DNA of 64,000 bases from Hymenochaete sp. R1 (lineage: Eukaryota; Basidiomycota; Agaricomycetes; Hymenochaetales; Hymenochaetaceae), in contig JAFREE010000030.1 in the NCBI GenBank assembly GCA_019400425.1, forward strand, positions 124,001 to 188,000, in the 5' to 3' direction. The notes under the pieces are model-generated. The model ran no database searches. It was not told the origin of the DNA and saw nothing but the letters and a program-made list of their open reading frames with translations. Below, one piece after another: positions 32,801-43,544 of this stretch. The position numbers and the translations under genes were made by a program. Every line of letters begins with the position of its first letter. The first letter of the stretch is position 1.

Positions 32801-32883
32801 CTAATTTAACATATGCGTCGGAAGACCAGGCATTTAGGAAAAGAAAAAGGGCTGGGGACGAGGACATGGCTGTGGATGGGTAA
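29869..32883 (+). CDS. PUS7: Multisubstrate pseudouridine synthase PUS7 (TruD family)
   Basis: Converts uridine to pseudouridine in U2 snRNA, tRNA and mRNA. The start at 29869 opens [20 protein letters not shown]. The TruD fold begins with [20 protein letters not shown] and [19 protein letters not shown] long hydrophilic insert holds an Arg-Gly run ([15 protein letters not shown]). The catalytic region reads [20 protein letters not shown], then [20 protein letters not shown] with the active-site Asp in GTKDKRG. Later blocks are [49 protein letters not shown] and [20 protein letters not shown]. The C-terminus is a basic [14 protein letters not shown]. There are about eight exons; the stop is TAA at 32881-32883. 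Confidence 0.92.
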
Positions 32884-33225
32884 GGAAGCTAGATTGGGTG
32901 AAAAAAAAGGCTGGATTATCATGTACCGAGGCTATGTTTATCAATATCCACGCTAAAATGTGATACATCTTTGTAAAAGCACTTAGCAAACCGGTGTGAG
33001 AGAGGGTATCGTAGACCGTGTGAGGGAAGGACGTGAGTCGGCGGCCGTGATTCGACAACGAGAAGGAGACGTGTCCAGTGAACGCGTTTGACCGCCATCT
33101 CTGATTTTCCTCGGTCTCACCGCCATCTTTAGTGCACCATCTTTTCTTGCTATTTAATCAACACCCAGGAGCTGGCCTTCGTTCTCTTTCCCATTTGTTC
33201 CATTCCCAGCTCATTCTATCTCACC
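32884..33225. other. Intergenic region PUS7 / MFS transporter
   Basis: About 340 bp between two + strand genes. ACGCGT at 33082-33087 and a pyrimidine-rich stretch just before the MFS start (about 33175-33222). Nothing else is recognised. Confidence 0.3.
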
Positions 33226-35073
33226 ATGGCGAAGGTCGAGACGATCGTGTTCTTGTCACTAATACTTGACCTCTTTGGTGAGCCTCGTTAAATCGGTACT
33301 CGTGGTTTCTGTGCTCATGCGTTCATAGCCTTTACCATCCCTTTACCTCTCTTTCCTCGCCTTATTGAATGGTACACAAAGGTGTGTGTTAAAAATGGAT
33401 TAGTAGTAACATAGTCTTCATTGCTCACGAACACTCGTACGGCAGCGCGAGGCCTCCGACCCAAGCGGGTTCCTTCCACGGACATTGGCCACAGTTTCTG
33501 CTGTACGAAGTATCTTCTACAAGTCCGCGATTAACTCGCAAAAGTGGGACATAGTCCTTCTAGGCGGTCTCATGGGATCTGTGTTCTCGTGAGTTTTTCC
33601 ATTACTTTCTGGTTTTGTGGCGCTGGTGCTCAATGGCTTTCGACCTTCAGAACACTTCAATTCATTGTTTCCCCGAGAATAGGATCTCTATCAGACAAAT
33701 ATGGACGTAAGAAAATACTACTTTTGACGATGGCGGGAAACATATTGAGTGCAGTGGTGTAAGATTTTTTTCCTTGACGAGAGTTCGCTGTATGCGGAGC
33801 TAACGACAGCTTGCAGATGGATACAGTCATCTACCTTCGCATCATACATGCTCTCTCGGGCTATCGGCGGTCTTAGTGAAGGAAATGTGCAGCTTGCTAT
33901 GTACGTGTAGATGTGTCTCAAGTCTCCAGACAACGATAGTTAATCCCAGCTTAGCGCTGTACTTTCGGATATTACAACACCTGCAAATCGAAGCAAGGCC
34001 CTGGCGCACGTCGGAATTGCCTTCGCTATTTGCTTCATTATTGGCCCTCCTATCGGTGCATACTTTGCAACGAAACCTATTCCACCTTCACTGAACGCCG
34101 GGGGCTTTGAACTCAACGTCTACGCTGTACCCGCCTTCATCACACTGGTTCTCCTGAGTGTCGAAACGCTCTTCCTTGCTTGGGCACTCCCGGAGACGCG
34201 CGGAACTATCATCAAATCGGAGAAAGAAAAGCATACCAACGGGACAGCCAACGGGAAGTCCAATGGGCATAGCAATGAAACCATTGAATCCGTGAATAGG
34301 GAGAAAGATGTGGAGACTCGCATCAAGCTTCTCAAGACGCTCAGGCAGACGCATTTCTTGTTCCTCGGCCTCTTCTCTGGGGTGGAGTTCACACTCACAT
34401 TCCTCACCTTTGATCGTAAGTATGACCTCTTAGATACTTGTCATATAACATAAAAAGAATCTCACGGTCTCTTCAAAACAGTATTCGACTGGAATAACAA
34501 GCAGAACGGAATGCTCATCGGGTTCATCGGCATCATCAGCGCCCTCCTCCAAGGCGGCTACGTCCGACGCCAGATGTCCAAGACAGGCGAAGCCATCATG
34601 GCCCGCCGAGGTGTCTCTAGCTGTGCCGTCGGGCTCGTCTTACTCGCCATACTCCCCAATTTTGCCGTAGCTCGCACCGGACTCGCGGTCGGCCTCCTCC
34701 GTGCCGCGGCGGTGTGCCTCGCTTTCACGAGTGCGACGGTAGTTAATGCGCTCACAGCGCATGCGTCGCTACAGTGCGATGACATTGCTGATGAAGGAGC
34801 TGAGAAGGAGAAGACGCACCCGCAGCTTGCGAAGGGCAAAGCTTTGGGGCAGTTCAGGTCATCGGGCCAGCTGGGACGCGCGATTGGACCTCTTCTTGGT
34901 GAGACTCTGTTCTGGATCATTTTTTCTCTGAAGCACAGCTGCTTACTTCTTTTGAAGCTTGTGCATCTTACTGGACGATCGGACCCACTTATACCTATGC
35001 TACTGCTGCGATACTAATGTTTGGATTGTCAACGAAGATGAGGGCTGCAAGCCGGAAAGTGAAGACAACTTAA
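33226..35073 (+). CDS. Major facilitator superfamily transporter, MFSD10 (TETRAN)-like
   Basis: Multi-pass transporter. Starts MAKVETIVFLSLILDLF and continues FTIPLPLFPRLIEWY, the first membrane segment with the LDLxxFTxPLPL wording of the MFSD10 group. The MFS signature after segment 2 is clear: FIVSPRIGSLSDKYGRKKIL (GxLSDxxGRK). The next segments include SRAIGGLSEGNVQLAIAVLS, VGIAFAICFIIGPPIGAYFA and VPAFITLVLLSVETLFLAWA. A hydrophilic central loop, TNGTANGKSNGHSNETIE, separates the two six-helix halves. The second half holds FLFLGLFSGVEFTLTFLTFD and GMLIGFIGIISALLQGGYVR, ending KMRAASRKVKTT and TAA at 35071-35073. The substrate is unknown; the animal relative moves organic anions. Confidence 0.85.
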
Positions 35074-35635
35074 ATAATTTATGGAGTATTGTATATACTT
35101 TACATCCACGTAACTTATATGGATTGTATTGAACTTGAAGACTCTCACAGACTGTTCAGTTTTGAGAAAACGCTGCTGGCCGTAAGATTTTCATCCGCCA
35201 AACATGACTACATACTCGAGACATAGATTAATCAAGAAAGTCGAGTAGATTGGGTCTTCTACGTATTGCAATAACGAACAGAAAGAGAATTATACGAGTT
35301 ATGAATACAGGGAAGGGAAAAATTAGAATCCGTTTGAATCGAAAATGGGTATCCAACCAAAAGAGAGAACGACTGTTCCGTATACGTGTGAAGGTCAGTC
35401 AAAATCTCCATCTTGCCTTGTAAGGATAGGTCTGGATGGATTGGAAGAAGGGGAGGGGGGCATGATGAAATCATTTCTTTAAAAAGGAGAGCGAAATTAA
35501 GGAGAAACTGTCAACAGAAGTCCCCTCGAGCGTATCCAAGCGTAAAATGCACCACATGATACGGCACGTCTTCAAGAAAACCAGCGTTTACTTTTTCCCT
35601 TTCGCCGCTGCACATACTTCGCTGCATTTCCCAGA
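35074..35635. other. Convergent intergenic region MFS / GT32
   Basis: About 560 bp between two stop codons, purine-rich on the + strand around 35260-35520. It should hold two 3' UTRs. No gene or repeat is seen. Confidence 0.3.
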
Positions 35636-37514
35636 TCACCGGGAGCCCCACTGCTCCCAGCTCCCATCTTCCGGCATTCGCGCTCTACGAGCCGCTGCAC
35701 TAGCGTCACTCAATGATCCCGGATACGGAGGTGGAGCTGCACCAGTCGCGTTAGGTGTGGGTGGTCTCGAGTATGTTGATGACGAGCTTTCCGGAGGTGG
35801 TTGCAGGCCCGACGCGGAGCTGTATACACTAGTGTCCTCAAAGTCTTGATCGAAGGGGTGATTCAGCTTCTCAGGAGGGATGCGTGAGCTTCTCGCGTGC
35901 ACTGTCGAACCAGTGGATGACGAGCGGGAGTAGCTCGGTCGGCGGGATCCACGACCAGGATCAGAGGAAGTGGGAAGTACAGTGTTCGGGGCGAAGATGG
36001 CAGGGAGGAAAAACAAAACATTCCGGTGTTGCCAGCCGCGACGGGACATGCTTCGACCTCGGGGTCCGTCGCGCTGACCTGTGATAGTAGCCATCACTCG
36101 GTGTCCGTATCGGGAGAGTGTACCGACGACGCCCGCACGCCGGTCAATTGCGAACTCCGAATTGGATGGGGAGGGCGGCCGTACATCTATAGGCAGGGGG
36201 AGCATAGGTACATTTTCTTCATCCGAAATGGGTGAAGATGGGCACGACGATGTTGGAGAAATGCCTCGAGTATTCAGCGTGAATAGACCCAAGCCATTGG
36301 GAAGAAGGATCTGATATCCAGCGCGAATGCGGTCTGAACGCTTTCCCTTTTTCTTCCACAGCAAATTGATCATACCAACAATGAAGAGAACCAGGCCCAG
36401 CCACATAAGGCCTTTGCCCCATTTGCCCAGAAAACCGATGAACGCAGCGTCGTCTGCGTGCCAACTACTTCCGTAGTAGTGGGAGAAGAATGATTGTGGT
36501 ACATCCTCAATCTTCGCGTTCTTGCCGTACAAAGACTTCGGAAGGATACGAACTTCGCCTCCTGGATTGTCGGGGGTTGGCTGACGAGAAGATGTCCAGA
36601 TACCGTATTGCACAGAGAGAAACATCGGGCCTGTGGAAAACATCACGGTTGGATAATTGAGAATCCAGGAATGATCGAACGTGATGAGGTTATGAATAGT
36701 TTGAGCCATGAATGGGTGACCTTTCTCGGCGAACATGAGGTCATTGGACACTCCAACAGGTATCGTCCTGGGAAGAATGACAGGATTCACCAATAGCCTG
36801 TCCAGTCTGCGACGACAACCCACGTCCAAATCAAGATAGATACCACCATAGTAATGCAACACAAAGTAACGGATGGCATCAGCCCGTTGTATGGGGTAAG
36901 TGTACGCGTCGAACGTGTCGAGGAACCATGGATACTCTTGCGCGATAAAGTCGCGGGAAGCCGCATCCGTCCAAAGCTTATATTCACTAAAATGCCCGGA
37001 TAGAGCAAAAATCAGTTATCAGTTGCTTTCTTTGATGCTATGAGAAGAGAAAGATGGGATATAGCTCGGAACGGTCATGCGCATTCCCACACATGCGACC
37101 GCGTAATGCGCAGTTCGCGAGCTCCAATACAATCGCGAAGCGGTGCGGAACGCCATAACCAACTAGCGAGGACCTCGAGAGCAAGATGCAGCCCAGCGAG
37201 CAATAAATGTACACTCACTAGTCCGGCATCATATCTCTGCATTGCTGTGATACATCCTTCCAACGATCCGGCAGCGTCTCCGATTTCCAAGTCTGGTGGA
37301 TGATACGCGGTATGCGTTCCTTCACGCCCAGAGCGGTTGCGTTGTATGATGCATCATATTCAGCAAATCCAACCTCAGCTTCAGTCAGATAGGCTTTTGG
37401 ATCTATGGAGAGGTAGAATGAAATGGATGATAGAACAATGACCGTCCCGACAAGGATCAGAGCAAGGACGATAAGAAAGACCTGCAACGACCTGCGCCGA
37501 TTAAGGCTGGCCAT
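35636..37514 (-). CDS. GT32-family glycosyltransferase, MIPC synthase type (inositolphosphoceramide mannosyltransferase)
   Basis: Type II Golgi mannosyltransferase resembling yeast Sur1/Csh1, which adds mannose to inositolphosphoceramide. The start at 37514 gives MASLNRRRSL then a signal-anchor (FLIVLALILVGTVIVLSSIS). Family blocks are RIPRIIHQTWKSETLPDRWK, EYKLWTDAASRDFIAQEYPW, TYPIQRADAIRYFVLHYYGG and the DXD motif IYLDLDVGCRR. Next are HPFMAQTIHNLITFDHSWIL and TGPMFLSVQYGIW. A second membrane segment (GLMWLGLVLFIVGMINLLWK) is followed by a Ser/Pro-rich tail of about 230 residues ending GSWEQWGSR. A second C-terminal anchor occurs in MIPC synthases; the tail is longer than in yeast. At least three exons. 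Confidence 0.85.
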
Positions 37515-37906
37515 GCTTTTCAGGCACTGTGGTCGGTTTGGGTCGTAAGAAGAGGAAGAAAAAGGTGTTCGTGGACGACGTCGTGGTGAGAGTGAGAGGA
37601 GAATACAGGAAGCTACGGAAGGAAGGGAGGGGGGAACAAGTGGTCGTTCAGGTCCAAACGGCGTCCTCTTCAGAATCAAAAAAATATTCATCTTCAATTT
37701 ACTGCTTTGGGCCAAAATTAAGCTTCAGTTGGCCCCTTTTTCCGCGCTTTTGTGAAAAATTCGCGGATATTCCCACGATTTCGTCCCTCTATAGCCCTGC
37801 TTCTGCACAGCTTCCAGTTGATACATGTAGCGAAGAAATGAAGAAAAAGTGACGAATTCCCAGATCCCCAGACCCCTAGCGCCTCCTAACGTATAGTCCT
37901 GCGCAG
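37515..37906. other. Intergenic region SWT1 end / GT32 promoter
   Basis: About 390 bp. The part next to the GT32 start (37515-37680) is pyrimidine-rich on the minus strand, as expected for a 5' UTR. No other feature. Confidence 0.3.
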
Positions 37907-39488
37907 TTACGCTCCGAATGCTCCTGTACCTGTGGGTACCATACGCATCGAGAAAATAAGATCCATCTGTGGTTCCAGCTGCGCCAGAGAGTTCAGGATC
38001 GCCCCATCCTTGAACATTCGTCCGAGCGCACCCAGCTTACTAAAACACTCCATCCAATCCGCCCTTGCCCAATGCTGTCCACTGCGGCCCCGCCCACGAT
38101 ACTTTCGAGTGAAAAAATCGATGAGCCTGGAGTTACTCCTTGTAACGGCTGCCACATCCTCCGGCGCCGAGTCGCGTGGCAACCTCCGTTCGTTACACAA
38201 GTAACTCAGAATATCATTCGCCTCCCATTCGCGCGCAGGTTTCGTCATAACAGAAGACGCATAGATGGATAGTGCCGTCCCGCCGCTTGAAGTGCTTTGG
38301 GCGAAGAGGCTGGGTGGTGCAACTCGTCGGAGAAGCTCTGCAAGTAAAATTCCGAAATGCTCCAGCACTTGCAGGTGCAAATCGTCCAGCAGGTGTTGTG
38401 GTGGAGGATCTTTAGACATGAATAGTTCTTCATCTACGTCCATGCCGTCTACAGCGTATTCTTGTCTTTCGCTCTTCACCGTAGCCACACCAAGATCATC
38501 ATCGAGAGCTTCCCGCACACGCCTCGGCCTGAAGGTCTCTTTAAAATCCGCAAAAGCATAGATACCAGGATGCTCTTCTCCAAAAATGAATCGAGCAAGA
38601 GACCTGCTAGACCATCGGGCGTAATCTCTTGGATTTAATGTACGTAGGTCTAGGATGGGATTAAATGAGCGATGATACTGTATGATATTTGGGCTGTACA
38701 AACCTTGAGATTCTGCGGTACTACAGAAGTTGATATCCTGGCTTATGGCCAGAACAAGCTGGCCTTTCTTCTTCTGAAGATATAAGCAGCAATCAACGAT
38801 GAGTTCGTCGTTGGATGTTTCCTGAAATATTTCAGAACCCGACCACGTCCGGGAAAGAAGTCGACGGACATACTCGGTCACGACGCTTCCAAGTACCAGA
38901 TACCTGTAACGTTTCGTGATACGCTTGCCCCTTTACATTCCTGCGATCCCGGAGCTTTGATAAGATCCAGGTCGATGCCATCCGAGCCGACCAACACAAG
39001 TGCCTGCTTCTGTCCCCTTTCTGACTTTCATATCCGAATCATCCACTGTAAGCCAAGTAAGAAGCAAGAGCATCACATTATGAGATCCTCACTAATCAAG
39101 CTCCTGTACTACAATCCCTGGTATCACAATGAAAAGAGGCAAGCCAAGGCGCTCAACGTCCTCCGTGAATTGCTGTATCACTTCGAGGTGAGACAGTAGC
39201 ACATTCGTGTCGAGTACAAGATTCGCTTGAGAGTCCTGGTTTGTTGAGCTTCCATAATATTCAAATGGAGAAGGAGGCTACTAGTCCAGCATATGAATGG
39301 CGTCAAGGTTCGTATGAGAGGGTACAGGTCACCTTGTCCACATCCACGTCCATAAGTTCGTCGATTAGCTTCAAAGCAGGATCTGACCATCCATTCCTTG
39401 AGGTTAATTCAAGATTAGAGGTCTGCTCTTCCGTTTGACTTGAAGATTGTTGCGTTGAGGGTGCCCATCGTGACTGATGCATGGTCAT
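37907..39488 (-). CDS. SWT1: PIN-domain RNA endonuclease SWT1
   Basis: Nuclear endoribonuclease linked to quality control of mRNP at the nuclear pore. The start at 39488 reads MTMHQSRWAPSTQQSSSQTE, then SDPALKLIDELMDVDVDK. Splicing to PPSPFEYYGSSTNQDSQ leads into the PIN domain: ANLVLDTNVLLSHLEVIQQF with its first acidic residue, then LPLFIVIPGIVVQELDY. ARMASTWILSKLRDRRNVKG and QAYHETLQVSGTWKRRDR follow, and after a GT-AG intron ETSNDELIVDCCLYLQKKKG with the central acidic pair and LVLAISQDINFCSTAESQGL. A C-terminal helical domain (VLEHFGILLAELLRRVAPPS) matches SWT1. The stop is at 37909-37907. Several introns are inferred. Confidence 0.85.
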
Positions 39489-39738
39489 TGTGAAAGGTGA
39501 AGATGAAATAAGCGAAGGTGCAGCAATTTGGAAATGTTGTTTGTTCCATGCACACAAACAAACGCGTCGCGTGTCGTATCGCGCGTTAATAAAATTCATA
39601 ATTCCCAATCCGATCTTCTTCGGAAGCTACGTATATGCACATATACCAGTATGAAAGCTAAGTAATCCATACTTCTGAAGTAGAACAATACGAAGCCGAA
39701 TGTCAATTTCTTCTATCTGCAAAATAACCCCGAATCGC

Positions 39739-42196
39739 TTATTCTTGACCCGGGTTCTCATACCGTCTAATGGCTCGTTCCTTGGACTTGAAGTGGTCGA
39801 CGATGGGCTTTGGGTACTTGTGCGCATTCGCGGCAGCGGCCGACGGTTGATGTAGTTCTTTTTCGAAGTCATGAGATCATCTCCAGCAAACTCGTATTTT
39901 TAAAAATCGCACCTTTTCCTTTTAATTTGCTCAATTCTGGAACATAGTGCCTCACGTAGTTTCCAGTAGGGTCGGCCTGAAGGTCACCATGTCAGTGTCA
40001 CCGATGGTAAAATCTGATATCAGTTAAAATATCAACACGGACCTTTTCGCTCTGAAGGTACGGATTGAAAATGCGGAAATATGGCTGAGGGTCAGTCCCA
40101 GTACTTGCGCTCCATTGCCAACCTCCGTTATTAGAGGCAAGGTCACCGTCTATGAGGCATTCCATGAAATACTATAAATAAAGGCGGTTGAAATCAGCAA
40201 GAAGCTGAAAAAACTGAACCAGTGCTCACCTTTTCGCCGAGTCTCCAGTCTAGCATTAAGTCTTTCGTAAGGAACATCGCAACAATCATCCTACTCCTGT
40301 TGTGTGTCCATCCAAACTCTTTGATCTGGCGCATAGCCTAATTATAACCGATGCGATGAGCATTCGATCATTAGAAAGCAGATAGTGTTTCATACTGCGT
40401 CAACAATGGGTACGCCTGTTTTCCCGTCTTTCCAAGCTTGTAAATGTTCCTCATTGGTCTCCCATTTCACATTGGCAAATTTTTCGAGGTAAGGGCGGCC
40501 CATGGACACTATCGTGAAAATCATTTGAGCGCAAAATAAATGTTAAGATTTTAAGGGGAACACACCTCTTGGGTAAGCAACCAAGACATGGTTATAAAAA
40601 TCCCTCCAAGCTGGAGATAAGTCAAGAGACTGAACGTAACATTGTTTAAAATGAAGACGGACCTATTTCCTGGACCCACATCCCAATCCCTGTCTTCCTA
40701 CTTGCTTCAACGTCCTTTCTTCCTTGAAGATCCATAGTCGCACGTACACATGCTCGAGCAGAGATGATCCCGGAAGTTAAATAGGGGCTAAGATATAACA
40801 AGTCACGTTGAAGAAAAAAAGTAGAATGAACAAATATAAAAGCAGACCTCAGACGAGAACTTGTGTCAGTGTCTGTACGAGCGCGCTCGTCGAGATAATT
40901 ATTGATCCGACTGTTTTCCTCGTCATCTTCCGCGTCACTGTCATCCGCTGGATTCTCTCCCACATGTTTAAGACTTGCTTTGGTGTGAAGGAAGTTATGC
41001 AGAACCTGAAATTGTACATAAGAAACATCACTTTAGAAAAGTCCGGAACAGTACCTTGAGAGCCGTTTCCGTCCCAGCAGGCCAGTACTCATTCATTTTA
41101 TCTTTGTCGGGACATTCAAATCCTTCTACCGATTTTGGAACGCTGAACTCGAACAGTTTCAAGAATTTGTCGTTTGATCGGACAGACTTGCTATTTGCCT
41201 TAGGTTTGGGTGCTTCATCGAGCCAATCCAAATTATCGTTTAGTCGAGCAAGCCACTGCTTTTGCCACGGAGAATAGACCTGAGACAAAGCAAGATTAAG
41301 TCCCTGGAATTCATGGACTTGTTCAAAGGATCTTACGGCATATGATTTACCCTCTTTCGTTTTCAGAATGCCTGGGTTAACGACCAATCTATCTTGTATA
41401 AAGTCGCACTTGACGCCTTTGATCTTTCCTATTTCCAATGTCTTGATGTCGCGTCTGAGTTCGTCGACTTCATATGAGATGTTGGCGAAGAGATATGTGG
41501 CATCACACTTCTGAGCAAAATCTATGACTTTCTCAGGAATAGTTCGACGGGGCTTTATCGTTTTGATACAGAGTGGAATATTGAGATCGTCTAGCTCTTT
41601 CTATCCAAAGACGGTCAGAACATACGTAAGTGCATATGCAATGACTCTACCAGTACTCACTTTTAACAACACAAGGTTCCTTAACATGAAATCAATTCGC
41701 CTTGACCCTCGATCGTGAGCGGCGTAATCCTGAGGACTTATAACGAAAAGAACAAGAAGCGGAACACCATCTTCTTGGGCTTGATCTGAAGCATAGCTGA
41801 GAGCTCTATTGTCAAAAACTTGAGGTGGTATTGAACTCAGTTGATGATCGAGTGACGGTGGCATACAAAACTCTTACCCCGCAGATCCTCCATTCTCATC
41901 CAGTACATAACGGATTCGCCTTTCTCTGGTTTCTTGATGCCATTCTTCAGTTTATCAAGAAGCACTTCAAGGGGAGGGTTTTTATCGACTTTTGCGGCAT
42001 TCTCAGCGGTGGCAATCTTGTTGTACATATCCATAGTTTCTTTGCGAGGTTTCTTCAAGTCAGTGGTCCCGTTTGGTTCTTCGGACTGACGCTTTGACAT
42101 TGGAGAGTAAAAAGGACGGAAAGCTAACAAGGGCGGATGTTGTGAGGGGTACAAAATGGGGAGAAAGTGATGGTTTAAAAGAGAACGGCGCAGCAT
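39739..42196 (-). CDS. PHR1: Class I CPD photolyase
   Basis: Light-driven repair enzyme for cyclobutane pyrimidine dimers, using FAD. Two in-frame starts exist: 42196 ([20 protein letters not shown], a presequence-like leader) and 42100 ([20 protein letters not shown]). The antenna domain follows with [34 protein letters not shown] and [18 protein letters not shown]. The FAD domain contains [77 protein letters not shown] and QPYFRIFNP. The C-terminus reads [29 protein letters not shown] at 39741-39739. The GGWQW and NNGG blocks are typical of CPD enzymes. About 10 exons. Confidence 0.9.
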
Positions 42197-42333
42197 GCCC
42201 TCCCCTCTTGATCTGGGCTGTATTTAGAAGAAAACATACTGCCACAGACAATTGCCTTCGAGCTTCGCGTCCAACGACGTCATGCGCCGATCGGTGCCCG
42301 ATGATCGAGACACTTCACAAATTCGGAAACGAG

Positions 42334-43275
42334 CTAGTCGGAATCGGAATCCCGGTCTCTTCCCCTTGTCGAGCTGTAGGGAGTTCGTAGTGTGGTCGAG
42401 GATGCTTTAGGCTTGTCTATGACACCTTTTTGAACGTAAATAATTAGAGAGAAAAATATGAAACCTAAGAAATGAACACTAACCTGACATCTGCAGTCGC
42501 ATCTCGAGTGCTGCCGTCTCAAACCCATCCGAGTTCCCGAGGTCTTCAAAGCCAATGAGCCTGGATATCGAGAGTGCAAAACATTTATCGGTGAGGAATA
42601 GCGCACAAACCTTTCATGTCTGCGCTTACCGATCTTTCGACACGCCATCTATGAAACAGATAACACACGGAAGGACACGAATGCCCAGTCTCTCGACCAG
42701 CCACGGTACATTTTCCACGAAAACTTTTAGAAATCGTGTCGCGAAGTACTTGGGAGCTAGTTTCTGAAGCGATCCAATCAGATCATCGTCCATCGGCAAC
42801 ATTATGCAACACGTACCTCTAAATGCCTGTTCATTATTTCACAGCGCTTGAAGTCTCGATGGTAGAAGTGGACGACACAGCGTTTCTCGTTCCTTAACTG
42901 CAATCACTATGTGTCTCTTTTTGAGCGTGAACTGTTCAAAATCCATGACTTACGCGCTGGCTCGCATGACCTCTTTTTCGTCTGTTATTTCCACGATCTT
43001 TCCATGATCTTGCTCACGCATGTCTTTCACCGTGTCTCTTCTATCGACCACGTCAAACATTGCTATTAGTTATCGTTACATGAAGCAATCACCGACACTT
43101 ACTCTCGTTTTAGCCTTTTCATCATCTGTTCCCTCATTGCGCCCATGTCAAAATCTTCCTCCACTTCTCGCTCTAGTTCCGCAAAGAGCTCATCGTCACT
43201 TGGCTCATCGTGACTGTCCGATGTTGAAACTTTTGTCGTAACTGAGGAAATCCGATCGTCTGCTGAGGTGTTCAT
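42334..43275 (-). CDS. PLP1: Phosducin-like thioredoxin-fold protein (PLP1 / TXNDC9)
   Basis: Cytosolic co-chaperone of the CCT chaperonin that affects tubulin and actin folding. The start at 43275 reads MNTSADDRISSVTTKVSTSD, then an acidic helix DDELFAELEREVEEDFDMGA and MREQMMKRLKRE. Splicing gives REQDHGKIVEITDEKEVMRA. The thioredoxin fold follows: NEKRCVVHFYHRDFKRCEIM, NRHLE, then KLAPKYFATRFLKVFVENVP, WLVERLGIRVLPCVICFIDG and LIGFEDLGNSDGFETAALEM. There is a lone cysteine instead of CxxC, as in the family, so no redox role is expected. The tail ends RDRDSDSD with stop at 42336-42334. Confidence 0.88.
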
Positions 43276-43544
43276 TGAATGAAGAAATTTTGATTGAAGG
43301 GTGGTGTCTACGCGATTGCAAGCTGATAAGTTGCTGGCTCGTAATCAAACCCGAGAGATAGAAGGCTGGTCGTAATGAAATGAGTGGTATTGGACAGAAG
43401 TTCTCGCTTCGCTTAGATAGATTGAGACGCGCGCGATTGACTCCGGCTCCGACTCGAGTCTGCCATTCCCGCAAAAATAACAACCTTTCCTTCTTACCAC
43501 GTTGAAAGCAAATCGCACGACAGCTATCCGACAAGAACAGCACT

